60,961 nt of DNA from Bifidobacteriaceae bacterium (GTDB lineage Bacteria > Actinomycetota > Actinomycetes > Actinomycetales > WQXJ01): assembly GCA_031267825.1 (NCBI GenBank), contig JAIRYJ010000032.1, positions 1 through 60,961 on the forward strand, read 5' to 3'. The number at the start of each line of letters is the position of its first letter. Position 1 is the stretch's first letter. The notes under the pieces were generated by a model. The model was given only the letters and a program-made list of their open reading frames with translations. It ran no database searches and had not been told where the DNA came from. Below, one piece after another: positions 42,612 to 51,620 of this stretch. The position numbers and the translations under genes are program-made.

Positions 42612-45600
42612 GTGAGCACTCCGGCAGCGCGCTTTCCCGGCATCCCAGATGTTATTAACGGTAACGGCGCAGTCACCCATGTAATGAAACACGTCTGTGG
42701 CGGGATGATTGGCTACCCGATCACACCATCGACTGAAATCTCCGAAACGTTTGAGGCAGCCCGGGCGGAAGGCCAACTCAACGTTTGGGGCGGCCACCCG
42801 TTCTTTGTCGAGGCCGAAGGTGAACATTCCGGCCAATCCGGTGCCCTTGGCGCGGCCCTGACTGGCGGCAACTACATTTCTAACGCCTCCAGTTCGCAAG
42901 GCATCCTTTACGGCCTGGAATCCCATTACGTAACCGTCGGCAAGAAGGTCGGCGGTTTTGTTTTGCAGGTCGCCGCACGGGTCGTCTCGAAGCATTCGCT
43001 CAACGTCATGGCCGGGCATGATGACGTTTACGCGCTGCTGCCGTCCGGCTACACCGTGCTGTTCGGTTCCTCACCGCAAGAAGCGGCCGATCTAGCCGCC
43101 ATCTCCTACCGGACAGCGGCTCTGTCACTCATCCCAGTGGCCAACGCCATGGACGGGTTCGCCACCTCGCATGTTATGACTGAGGCTCTGCTGCCTGAGC
43201 CTGAGTTACTGCGCCACTATTTGGGTGACCCGAAAAGCCGGATCGCCTGCCCGACTGTCGCCCAGGAAATCCTGTTCGGCGCTAAAGGTCGGCTATTCCA
43301 GTTGAACCAGTATCTTGACCGCCACGCGGTTGACTTCGACCCGGCCGATCTGCTGGCCCTCAGAGCCCACCTGGATTCAATGGCGGACCTGATAGAAGCC
43401 GACAACACGGCTGAACTAGCTGGTGAAACACTGGTTTGGATTCCACGCGACTTGCACGCCCAATGGCTCCGCCAGTGGCGTGGCGCACCCGCTAAAGGCA
43501 CCCGCCAACTGGTTCCGGCCCTAGTTGACCCGAACAATCCGGGCTTGACCGGGCCAGTCCAAAACCAGCCTGACTTCCAGGCCGGCGCTGTTGACCACCG
43601 GACACACTTCGCCTCAGCCGTGCCGGAACTGACCCGCCAGGCGATGGCCGAATACTCAGCTTTGACTGGCCGCGAATATGCCCCAGTGATGGCTTATGAC
43701 TGCGCTGAGGCGGATTTCATCATGGTTGGTTTGGGATCAATCACTGATGATGTCCGGGCCGTGCTGCCATATTTGCGCAGCCAAGGCATCAAAGCTGGTG
43801 TTGTTTCAGTCAAGCTGCTCCAACCGTTCCCTGAAGCTGAGTTTGTTGAAGCCGTCAAAGGCGCCAAAGCCATCATGGTTCTGGAACGGTCCGATGACAC
43901 AGCCCTGACCCGTTTTGTGACCTCAGCTTTGTTCCACGCGGCCGCCAACGCCGCCGCCTCGGCTCCCAGCACCACAGCGGATCCCGCCACCACATCAGCG
44001 CTCAACGCCCTGCCGTACGCCGGTGTCCCGGCTTTAGCCCGCAGCCCACGGCTGACCAGCGCGATCTTCGGTTTAGGTGGACATGATGTTCAGCCACGCC
44101 ACCTGGTGGCGGCTTTCAAAACGATGGCGGCCGGCGGCACTCCCCCACTGGTTTATTTGGGATCACAGTTCTTCTCGCAAAACCCGTCCACCAGTCAGGC
44201 TGTAATCGAATCCAAACTGCGGCAGGCTTACCCACAAACTGAGGCGATGGCGCTAGAGGCGGAACCAAACCCGCAGCTATTACCACCAGGCTCGATCCGC
44301 ATCCGGTTCCATTCAGTTGGCGGTTACGGCACTGTGGCGACAGGCAAACTGTTGACCGACATTCTGGCCGGAGTGCTCAACATGCACTCGAAGTCAGCCC
44401 CTAAGTATGGTTCTGAGAAATCTGGCGCCGCCACCAACTACTACATCACCTTGTCACCCGATCCGGTGCTTCTGACCAACGCCGAACTAGAAGACGTTGA
44501 AGTCGTGGTTTCACCGGATCATCAAGCCTTCGTTCACACCAACCCACTGAAAGGTTTGATTGAAGGCGGCACCTTCATTCTGCAATCAGACAAGGCGCCA
44601 CTTGAAGTTTGGCGTTCCCTACCGGCCTACGCCCGGCGGACAATCACCTCTAAGAAGATCAAATTCTTAGTGGTGGATGCTTTCGCGGTAGCCAAGAAGC
44701 ACGCCCCCAGCCCAGAACTCGAAACCCGGATGATGGGTATCGCTTTCATTGGGGCGGTCATTGGCCATGTTGAGCTTGTCACCCAAGGCGCTGGTCAAGG
44801 CGTTGATGAGAAGGTCCGCGAACAGATCACCAAGAAGTTCGGCCGTAAAGGCGCCGCTGTGGTGGACGGCAACCTAGCTGTGATCGCGGACGGTAACGCC
44901 TCAACAATCCAAGTTGACTATGACGATCCGGCCTTTACTGAGGATTCCTCGGCCGCCCTACCGGCCCCAGCCCGGGCCGCCGCCTTGGCGGCGGCACTCT
45001 GCCCGGCCGCATCCGCCCCGGCCGGGGCGGGCCTATTCGATCCGGCCTATTACGAGGACTTGGTAGCCCGGCCGTTCCGTGAAGGCACCATCGCTGAAGC
45101 ACCCGTCCTGCCTGGGGCGGGCCTGTTCATGCCAGTAGGCACCGGACTGGCTAAAGACAAAGGTGTTTTCCGGCGGACCGTACCGTTGTTCTCGCCAGAT
45201 GGCTGCACCGGTTGCCTGGAATGCGCTCTGGCTTGCCCAGATGCCGCCATCCCTAACCAGGCACATGAGATTCATGATCTGATCAGCGCGGCTGTCAACA
45301 CGATTGACGCCCCGGCCGCCCAGTTGGCCGCCATCAGGGGGCAGGTCTTCAATTGGGCTGAACGGGTACGCCAACTGATGCGGCAAGACTCGAGCCTCAA
45401 ATCGCTGCCAGAAGCGGTTCGCCTGGCCGCGGCTGACTTGGCGGAACGTTCCGTGACACGTCACCTTGACGCCATTGTTGAAGCGATCGCCGCCTTCCCG
45501 GTGGCGCGCACCAGGCCGTTCTTCGATTCGGCTGAAACCGCCGAACCAGGTAGCGGCACACTTTGGAGTGTGGTGGTTGATCCTTGGAAGTGCACCGGTT

Positions 45601-47678
45601 GTCTGCAATGCGTTGACGTTTGCGGCCCTGGCGCCCTGTCCGCCCAAGACCAGACACCTAAGCTGGCCGAACTGTTAGAAACCCGCTTCGAACGGATGGT
45701 CAAACTACCGCCATCACCGAAACGGCTGTTCGATGGCGTGACCGAACCGGACGGCGATTTCAAACGCCTGCTCGCCTCACGCGACTACTACTACGCTATG
45801 ACCGGCGGTCACGGCGCATGCCGCGGTTGCGGTGAGGTGACAGCTCTGCGACTGCTGTTGGCTCTCAGCCATGCCTTGGGTGACCAGCGGCGGGAAGCCC
45901 ACATCGGTGAACTAGAGACGGTGCTGGAAACGCTAGACGGCATCGTCCCGGTGGATCAAGCCCAAGCCGACCGCCTGGCTGAACTGCGCGGCGTACTTGA
46001 GGGCCGACTGTACTTCTATGAGGGTGGCGCGACTGGCCGTGGCCCAGCCACCACAGTGATCGCCAACTCGACTGGTTGTTCGTCGGTTTACGCCTCAACC
46101 ATGCCGTCTAGTCCATACCTTGACCCGTGGGTCAATTCGCTTTTCCAAGACGCCCAACCGTTGGCTGTTGGCATTTGGGAAGGCCTGGTGTCGCAGCTGG
46201 TGCCTGAAGTCAGGGCGCTGCGTCAGGCGCGCTCCGAACTGGCTGGCGGAGCCGATCCGGCCGAACAGCGGCATTTAGCTACCTTGTCGTGGCGTGATTT
46301 CACACCAGATGAACTTGACCTGCTGCCAGCCGTCATGACGGTGTCCGGTGATGGCGCCGCCTTCGACATTGGGTTTGGTGCCCTGTCACGGGTTTTGGCT
46401 GGCGGCACACCAATCAAAGCGATCGTGTTGAACACTGGTTCCTATTCGAACACTGGTGGGCAGGCTTCAACCGCTTCCTACACTGGTCAAGACGCCGATC
46501 TGGCCCGCTATGGCCGGGCCCATCCTGGTAAGACCGAGTCACGTAAAGAACTTGGCTTGCTGGCCAGCTTCCATCCGCGGGTTTTCGCTTGCGCCACATC
46601 GACAGCGCTTTACCCGCATTTCTTAGCGACCGCCCACTCGATGTTGCAATACAAGGACGGATCAGCCGTGATGGACGTTTACACGCCTTGCGGCACGGAG
46701 AACGGCGTGGCGGAGGACCTGTCTAACGCTCGTTCCCGCTTGGCCGTTGAAAGCCGGATGGCGCCTTTGTTTGTGCACGATCCGCGCCGCGGCCAGTCCA
46801 TACCGGAACGGTTCTCGCTTGACGGTAACCCGGCGATCGACCAGCCTTGGACAACCGCCACCCTGCAATACCTCGACGAATCCGGTCAGTTAGGTTTGAT
46901 GGAAACCCCGTTGACGCCGGCCGAGTTCGCCTTGGGTGAGGTTCGGTTCGCCAAACAGTTCCGGCGTCTAAGCGCGGACGATGCCGCCCGGGCGGTTCCG
47001 ATCGCCGAATATGTCGCCCTTGAGCTGAGTGAACGAGCCGACAAGGTGCCGTTCATTTGGGCGACCGGCAAGGACCGGCGTTTGATCCAGGTGGCCTGTT
47101 CGGCTGGGATTGTGGCCCTAGTTGAGGACCGCTTGCATTATTGGCGGACCTTGCAGTTCTTGGCTGGGATTCCTCAAGCAGGGATTGACGCGGCCCATCA
47201 AGCTGAGCTTGACGCGCTGGTGGCGCGTTATGAGGAAGCTGTTGTGGCGCGCGAAACCTCACTTGATGAGTTGGCGGCCGCGATGGCTGACTTGGCGACA
47301 TCGGCTGGGGGCGGTTTGGGCTTAGCTGGAGTGCTACCTGGGTTCGGCGGTGGTGCTGGGTTTGGCGCTGGCGGCGGCGCCGGTGGTGCTGGGTCTGATG
47401 TTGGGGCTGGCGGCGCCGGATCTGATGCTGGATCGGCCGGCGGGGCGGGTAAACCAATCTGGCTAGACCCGGCCGACGAACCGCGCTGCAACGACTGCGG
47501 CACCTGCTATCAAGAACTACCGCAACTATTCGAAAAAGCGACCATCGTGGTGGACGGGGCCGCCCAGGTGGTCGGCCGGATGCGGCCAGGCGCGCTGGAC
47601 GGTTTTGAGGTGACCGCTGAACTAGCCAAACGGATCGCCCGGGTCAAAGCCAACTGCGACGCGGAGATCATCCGATGA
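42612..47678 (+). CDS. Giant pyruvate:ferredoxin oxidoreductase with ferredoxin tail
   Basis: 1688 aa from GTG 42612; an in-frame ATG at 42522 adds 30 unrelated residues. Typical single-chain PFORs are about 1170-1200 aa. Order: pyrimidine-binding domain (GGMIGYPITPSTEISE), domain II, gamma domain (RFHSVGGYGTVATGKLL), two [4Fe-4S] motifs (CTGCLECALACP near 45205; CTGCLQCVDVCGPG near 45590), TPP domain with the CRGCGEVT cluster site, GDGAAFDIGFGALSR and NTGSYSNTGGQ. After the TPP domain comes an extra region, then a Gly-rich linker (47300-47450) and a small ferredoxin-like end with CNDCGTC plus a last Cys. It should convert pyruvate (or another 2-oxoacid) and CoA to acyl-CoA, CO2 and reduced ferredoxin. 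It overlaps the next gene by ATGA. Confidence 0.9.
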   Translation: MSTPAARFPGIPDVINGNGAVTHVMKHVCGGMIGYPITPSTEISETFEAARAEGQLNVWGGHPFFVEAEGEHSGQSGALGAALTGGNYISNASSSQGILYGLESHYVTVGKKVGGFVLQVAARVVSKHSLNVMAGHDDVYALLPSGYTVLFGSSPQEAADLAAISYRTAALSLIPVANAMDGFATSHVMTEALLPEPELLRHYLGDPKSRIACPTVAQEILFGAKGRLFQLNQYLDRHAVDFDPADLLALRAHLDSMADLIEADNTAELAGETLVWIPRDLHAQWLRQWRGAPAKGTRQLVPALVDPNNPGLTGPVQNQPDFQAGAVDHRTHFASAVPELTRQAMAEYSALTGREYAPVMAYDCAEADFIMVGLGSITDDVRAVLPYLRSQGIKAGVVSVKLLQPFPEAEFVEAVKGAKAIMVLERSDDTALTRFVTSALFHAAANAAASAPSTTADPATTSALNALPYAGVPALARSPRLTSAIFGLGGHDVQPRHLVAAFKTMAAGGTPPLVYLGSQFFSQNPSTSQAVIESKLRQAYPQTEAMALEAEPNPQLLPPGSIRIRFHSVGGYGTVATGKLLTDILAGVLNMHSKSAPKYGSEKSGAATNYYITLSPDPVLLTNAELEDVEVVVSPDHQAFVHTNPLKGLIEGGTFILQSDKAPLEVWRSLPAYARRTITSKKIKFLVVDAFAVAKKHAPSPELETRMMGIAFIGAVIGHVELVTQGAGQGVDEKVREQITKKFGRKGAAVVDGNLAVIADGNASTIQVDYDDPAFTEDSSAALPAPARAAALAAALCPAASAPAGAGLFDPAYYEDLVARPFREGTIAEAPVLPGAGLFMPVGTGLAKDKGVFRRTVPLFSPDGCTGCLECALACPDAAIPNQAHEIHDLISAAVNTIDAPAAQLAAIRGQVFNWAERVRQLMRQDSSLKSLPEAVRLAAADLAERSVTRHLDAIVEAIAAFPVARTRPFFDSAETAEPGSGTLWSVVVDPWKCTGCLQCVDVCGPGALSAQDQTPKLAELLETRFERMVKLPPSPKRLFDGVTEPDGDFKRLLASRDYYYAMTGGHGACRGCGEVTALRLLLALSHALGDQRREAHIGELETVLETLDGIVPVDQAQADRLAELRGVLEGRLYFYEGGATGRGPATTVIANSTGCSSVYASTMPSSPYLDPWVNSLFQDAQPLAVGIWEGLVSQLVPEVRALRQARSELAGGADPAEQRHLATLSWRDFTPDELDLLPAVMTVSGDGAAFDIGFGALSRVLAGGTPIKAIVLNTGSYSNTGGQASTASYTGQDADLARYGRAHPGKTESRKELGLLASFHPRVFACATSTALYPHFLATAHSMLQYKDGSAVMDVYTPCGTENGVAEDLSNARSRLAVESRMAPLFVHDPRRGQSIPERFSLDGNPAIDQPWTTATLQYLDESGQLGLMETPLTPAEFALGEVRFAKQFRRLSADDAARAVPIAEYVALELSERADKVPFIWATGKDRRLIQVACSAGIVALVEDRLHYWRTLQFLAGIPQAGIDAAHQAELDALVARYEEAVVARETSLDELAAAMADLATSAGGGLGLAGVLPGFGGGAGFGAGGGAGGAGSDVGAGGAGSDAGSAGGAGKPIWLDPADEPRCNDCGTCYQELPQLFEKATIVVDGAAQVVGRMRPGALDGFEVTAELAKRIARVKANCDAEIIR

Positions 47679-50539
47679 GCACACCAGTTGACCAATGGTC
47701 GCGGGCGCGGTCGGCGCTCTCAGCCAGCGCGGCCGAGGTGGCCCGGCTCGAATCCGAGCCAGCTGTGGACACCTTCAACCGGCAGATGTCGATCCTTGAG
47801 CGGCGTTTAGCGGCCCAACCGCGTTTCTTCCGTGACCTGTTCATGGCTGAAGGGGTGGCCGCTGTGGCGACCGAGTTCCAGGGTGAAGACCTGTCACAAG
47901 ACTTCACCTTGGCTTTGTGGGCGCGGTTAGAACGGGAAGGTTCGGCCGCTACGCTGCTGATGCGTTTCATCTGGAACCTGCCAGTCGGCAAGAAAAGGAT
48001 GTTCCTGCGGGCACTAGACCGCTGGCTATCTGACCGTTATCCAATGTTCGCTGGTTTGAGTGACGACTGGCCCGCTGGTAACGGCATTGAACCCTATATC
48101 CGCACACCAGAAGCCCGGTCAACTGATTTTGACCTAGTCAACATGGGATACCTGGGTTATATGGCTGAAGGCTACACCCGGCGTGAAGTTGAGCTGTTCG
48201 TCTGGTTAGAAGCCATCCGTGACAAACAATGCGCCGAATCACCCTGCGAGCTTGGCAAATTCCTTGAAGGTGCGCGGCGGCCAACTGGTGGCTGCCCGGT
48301 CCGGATCCACATCCCAGCGATGTTCGAACTGATCGGTCAAGGCCGCTTCGATGAAGCCTTAGCCATGCTGGAAGAAGCCAACCCGTTACCCAATGTGACC
48401 GGACGGGTCTGTCCGCAAGAACTCCAATGCCAAGGGGTTTGCCTGCACAAACTACCGATGTCAATTGGCCAAGTTGAATGGTTCTTAGCTGAACGCGACA
48501 AGCTAGCACACCCGGACCAAGCCGCCCGTTTCGCTGGTGTGGCTGACCCCTGGCAGGTAGCTAACCGCCCGCCAGTCGCCGTGGTCGGCTCCGGCCCATC
48601 CGGTCTGATCAGCGCATATCTGCTGGCGGTAGCCGGGTTCCCGGTGACAGTCTTCGAAGCCTTCCATGAACTGGGCGGCGTGTTACGTTACGGCATCCCC
48701 GAGTTCCGCCTGCCGAACCAGCTAATTGATGACGTTGTGGCCAAAATCCGCCTACTTGGTGGGCGCTTCGTGACAAACTTTGTGGTCGGCAAAACCGCCA
48801 CCCTGGCGGAGTTACAAGCGGCGGGCTTCGCCCGCGTGTTTGTTGGCACCGGGGCTGGTCTACCCCGCTTCATGGGAATACCAGGTGAACACCTACTTGG
48901 TGTCATGTCAGCTAACGAGTTCCTCACCCGGGTGAACCTGATGGGGGCTCATCTAGATGACACTGAGACACCCTTGCCGCTGGTCAAAGGAAAACACATC
49001 ATGGTGATCGGCGGCGGCAACACGGCAATGGACGCCGCTCGGACCGCTAAACGCCTAGGCGGCTTGGTGACCATCACCTACCGCCGGACCAAGGCGGAAA
49101 TGCCCGCCAGGGTTGAAGAACTTGAACACGCCCTTGAAGAGGGCATCATTCTGGCTGAATTGCGGGCCCCATCTGAGTTTGTCGGTGACCCTGAAACCGG
49201 TTTTGTCCGGTCCGCCACAGTCGACATCATGGAACTCGGCGAACCGGACGCCTCTGGCCGTCGCCGACCGCAAGCCACCGGCCGCAGCCTAACCCAGCCG
49301 GTTGACCTGGCGATCATGGCCTTAGGAAATGCCGCTAACCCGATCATCAAAGACTCCGAACCACGCCTCAAAGTCTCCCGTTGGGGGACGATCGATCTGT
49401 TGGGAGAAGACACCAAGGAAACCACCGTTGGTGGTATCTACTCTGGTGGGGATGCCGCCCGCGGCGGATCAACCGCCATCCTGGCGGCTGGTGACGGCCA
49501 AGCCGCCGCCCGTGAAATCATCGCCTTGTACGCTGACGGGGCTGATGATCTGGCTGGCGCTGGCGATCTGGCCGCTGCTGGGCTTGACAGCCAAGCGCTG
49601 CGGCAACGCGTTGACCAGGCCCTGGCTTACACTGAGGCGGCCGGTGCCGCCCCAGTGATCGTGACAAAACGAGGCCTGACCCCAGGGATTGAAGAGTTCG
49701 AGATCTATTCACCGGCCATCGCCGCCTCAGCTCAAGCTGGGCAATTTGTCCGGGTGGCGGTCGAAGCCAAAGGCGAACTGATTCCGTTGACCTTGGCTGA
49801 CTGGGACATTGAACGCCACACTGTCACCTTGGTGGTCCAAGATGTTGGCACAACCTCCCACGTCATGAACGAACTCAAAGCCGGTGACCGGCTGGGAGGA
49901 ATCGCCGGGCCGTTGGGGCAACCCTCCAAACTGCACCGCTACGGACCAGACCAAACCGTGGTATTCACGGCCGGTGGCTTGGGCTTGCCTCCGGTCTACC
50001 CGATCGCCCGGGAACAGTTACGGCTCGGCAACCATGTCACCCTAATCCTTGGTTTCCGGTCACGTGACCTGATGTTCTGGACCGGACCAGATGAGCGGGT
50101 GCCACGGCTACAAGCCGAGTTCGGTGACCAGCTGGATGTCATCTACGCCACCAACGACGGTTCGTTTGGTGTTCATGGTTTTGTCACAGCACCACTCCAA
50201 GAAATGCTCGAGGTCGGCCGGGCTGGGACCGCCGCCCGCCGTATCGCTGAAGTGGTCGGCATCGGCCCGCCTCTGATGATGCGGGCTGTCGCTGACTTGA
50301 CCCGTGGTTACGGGGTGCCGACCGTGGCGTCCTTGAACTCGATCATGGTTGACGCCACCGGCATGTGTGGCGCTTGCATGGTGCCGGTCACAATTGACGG
50401 CAAGCTGGTGCGGCGCCACGCCTGCATTGACGGGCCAGAGATTGACGCCCACCTGATTGATTGGGACAAGTTCCTGCCTCGCTTCGGCTTGTTCAAGGCT
50501 CAAGAACTGGCCTCGCGCCAGCGTCGCGGCCTGGCCTAA
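47675..50539 (+). CDS. Fused NfnB-NfnA-like NAD(P)/ferredoxin oxidoreductase
   Basis: 954 aa. Residues 1-180 form an unrecognised helical domain. Then comes a GltD/NfnB-type part: Fe-S cysteines 186, 191, 207, 246, 252 and 256, FAD fold VAVVGSGPSGLISAYLLAVAG (about 301), and an NAD(P) fold IMVIGGGNTAMDAARTAKRLG (about 442). From about residue 645 it is NfnA/SudB-like: a ferredoxin reductase fold (TPGIEEFEIYSP, AGQFVRV, FTAGGLGLPPVYPIA) ending in a [2Fe-2S] site with Asp893, Cys898, Cys901 and Cys917, matching the Asp/3-Cys ligation known for NfnA. Nfn enzymes bifurcate electrons between NADH, NADPH and ferredoxin. Here both subunits are one chain, coupled to PFOR. Confidence 0.85.
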   Translation: MSTPVDQWSRARSALSASAAEVARLESEPAVDTFNRQMSILERRLAAQPRFFRDLFMAEGVAAVATEFQGEDLSQDFTLALWARLEREGSAATLLMRFIWNLPVGKKRMFLRALDRWLSDRYPMFAGLSDDWPAGNGIEPYIRTPEARSTDFDLVNMGYLGYMAEGYTRREVELFVWLEAIRDKQCAESPCELGKFLEGARRPTGGCPVRIHIPAMFELIGQGRFDEALAMLEEANPLPNVTGRVCPQELQCQGVCLHKLPMSIGQVEWFLAERDKLAHPDQAARFAGVADPWQVANRPPVAVVGSGPSGLISAYLLAVAGFPVTVFEAFHELGGVLRYGIPEFRLPNQLIDDVVAKIRLLGGRFVTNFVVGKTATLAELQAAGFARVFVGTGAGLPRFMGIPGEHLLGVMSANEFLTRVNLMGAHLDDTETPLPLVKGKHIMVIGGGNTAMDAARTAKRLGGLVTITYRRTKAEMPARVEELEHALEEGIILAELRAPSEFVGDPETGFVRSATVDIMELGEPDASGRRRPQATGRSLTQPVDLAIMALGNAANPIIKDSEPRLKVSRWGTIDLLGEDTKETTVGGIYSGGDAARGGSTAILAAGDGQAAAREIIALYADGADDLAGAGDLAAAGLDSQALRQRVDQALAYTEAAGAAPVIVTKRGLTPGIEEFEIYSPAIAASAQAGQFVRVAVEAKGELIPLTLADWDIERHTVTLVVQDVGTTSHVMNELKAGDRLGGIAGPLGQPSKLHRYGPDQTVVFTAGGLGLPPVYPIAREQLRLGNHVTLILGFRSRDLMFWTGPDERVPRLQAEFGDQLDVIYATNDGSFGVHGFVTAPLQEMLEVGRAGTAARRIAEVVGIGPPLMMRAVADLTRGYGVPTVASLNSIMVDATGMCGACMVPVTIDGKLVRRHACIDGPEIDAHLIDWDKFLPRFGLFKAQELASRQRRGLA

Positions 50540-50548
50540 CGCCAGGGG

Positions 50549-51620
50549 TCAGTAGCCACGGCGTTGGCCGATCCGTGCCTGGATCCGTGAGCCCTTATAT
50601 GGGCCCCGGTTGATTCCAGCCTCGTCACCGGTTGGTGCGGCCTGAAAATCTAGCGGCTTACCTTGAGCCAAGTGTTTGGCACGCCACGCGGTCTGGGCAG
50701 CCAAAACGCCCGGCAGCGTCAAGTCCTTGATTGGCGAATAGTCCCTGTCACCGGGCGGCAACATTGTCGGCCAAACGCTTCTAATGCAACTTCCGACTTG
50801 GACTAAGGGGTTTGCGCGGCTAGGGAAGGTGCCGATATCGACCACAAAGCTGCCGGTACCCGAGATGTTAAATTCTTCGGCTCGCCAACAAACCCAACGT
50901 GAACCCGGATGCACTGAGATCGTCCGGTCCAACTACACCGGAGGTTGACTTCCTGGCGAAGAATACCCACTCGATTTCAGCGAAATCTTCTCTGGCCGCG
51001 CCATTTCTGAGCTGTTGATGGAGTTGTTTGTCGCGTTCGATCTCCCGTCTGGCCGCCTTCGAATAGCCCACCCAGCCAATCTTGTGTTCGAAAGCGACGA
51101 TCTTCGACGTTCCGTCAAAGCTGACAATGGAGTCGTAGAACCGCTTGATCTCAGAGCCATCAGGCATCGTATTTCTTGTCGCATCCTTGATTTTCCGGCC
51201 GGTGCCACTGAATTTCTGGATGCTTGTAATCAGACTGTCGAAGAACGTTTCCGCCATGGCCTCAATCTCAAACCGAGGCGGTCCGCCAGCGGCGGTGGCT
51301 GGCGGGAACCTAACTTCCTTGGCTTTAACTAAAATGCCACGGGCATGTTCGGGACCGTCTTGATGACGGGACATGACAGCGATCGCCTTGATCACGTTCG
51401 GGCCATTCAAGTTGAGTCCAGGATGCTTCGCCGCGATGCTTGAAGACATGGTTGGAACAGACTCGTTGATGGCTTCCTGCATGGTGTCACCACCGGCATC
51501 ACCATAGATCGTGTCGTTACCGCCGCAGACTTAGATCGTGTCACTGCCCCCGCCACCGCAGATCACATCATCTGCTTCGGTGCCTTTCAAGACCTCGCCT
51601 GCGGTGGTTCCAATGATTGC
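50549..51620 (-). pseudogene. Decayed RTX-repeat toxin with nuclease-like C-terminal domain
   Basis: On the minus strand, 51620 to about 51485 reads RTX nonapeptide repeats (VLKGTEADDVICGGGGSDTI, then GGNDTIYGDAGGDT) interrupted by TAA at 51533-51531, where the next repeat has a Tyr codon. The same frame continues to 50868 as about 200 residues with IVAFEHKIGWVGYSKAARREI and EIEWVFFA, reminiscent of restriction-endonuclease-fold toxins. A second frame (50932-50549, 127 aa) overlaps the end and may be the rest after a frameshift. The 5' part of the RTX gene is missing; the region runs into the glycosylase gene. Toxin-domain assignment is tentative. Confidence 0.65.

Noticed and set aside
45033..45647. 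204-codon minus-strand frame within PFOR
   Set aside because: It lies opposite the ferredoxin domain of PFOR, whose reading frame is certain; typical antisense shadow in GC-rich DNA.
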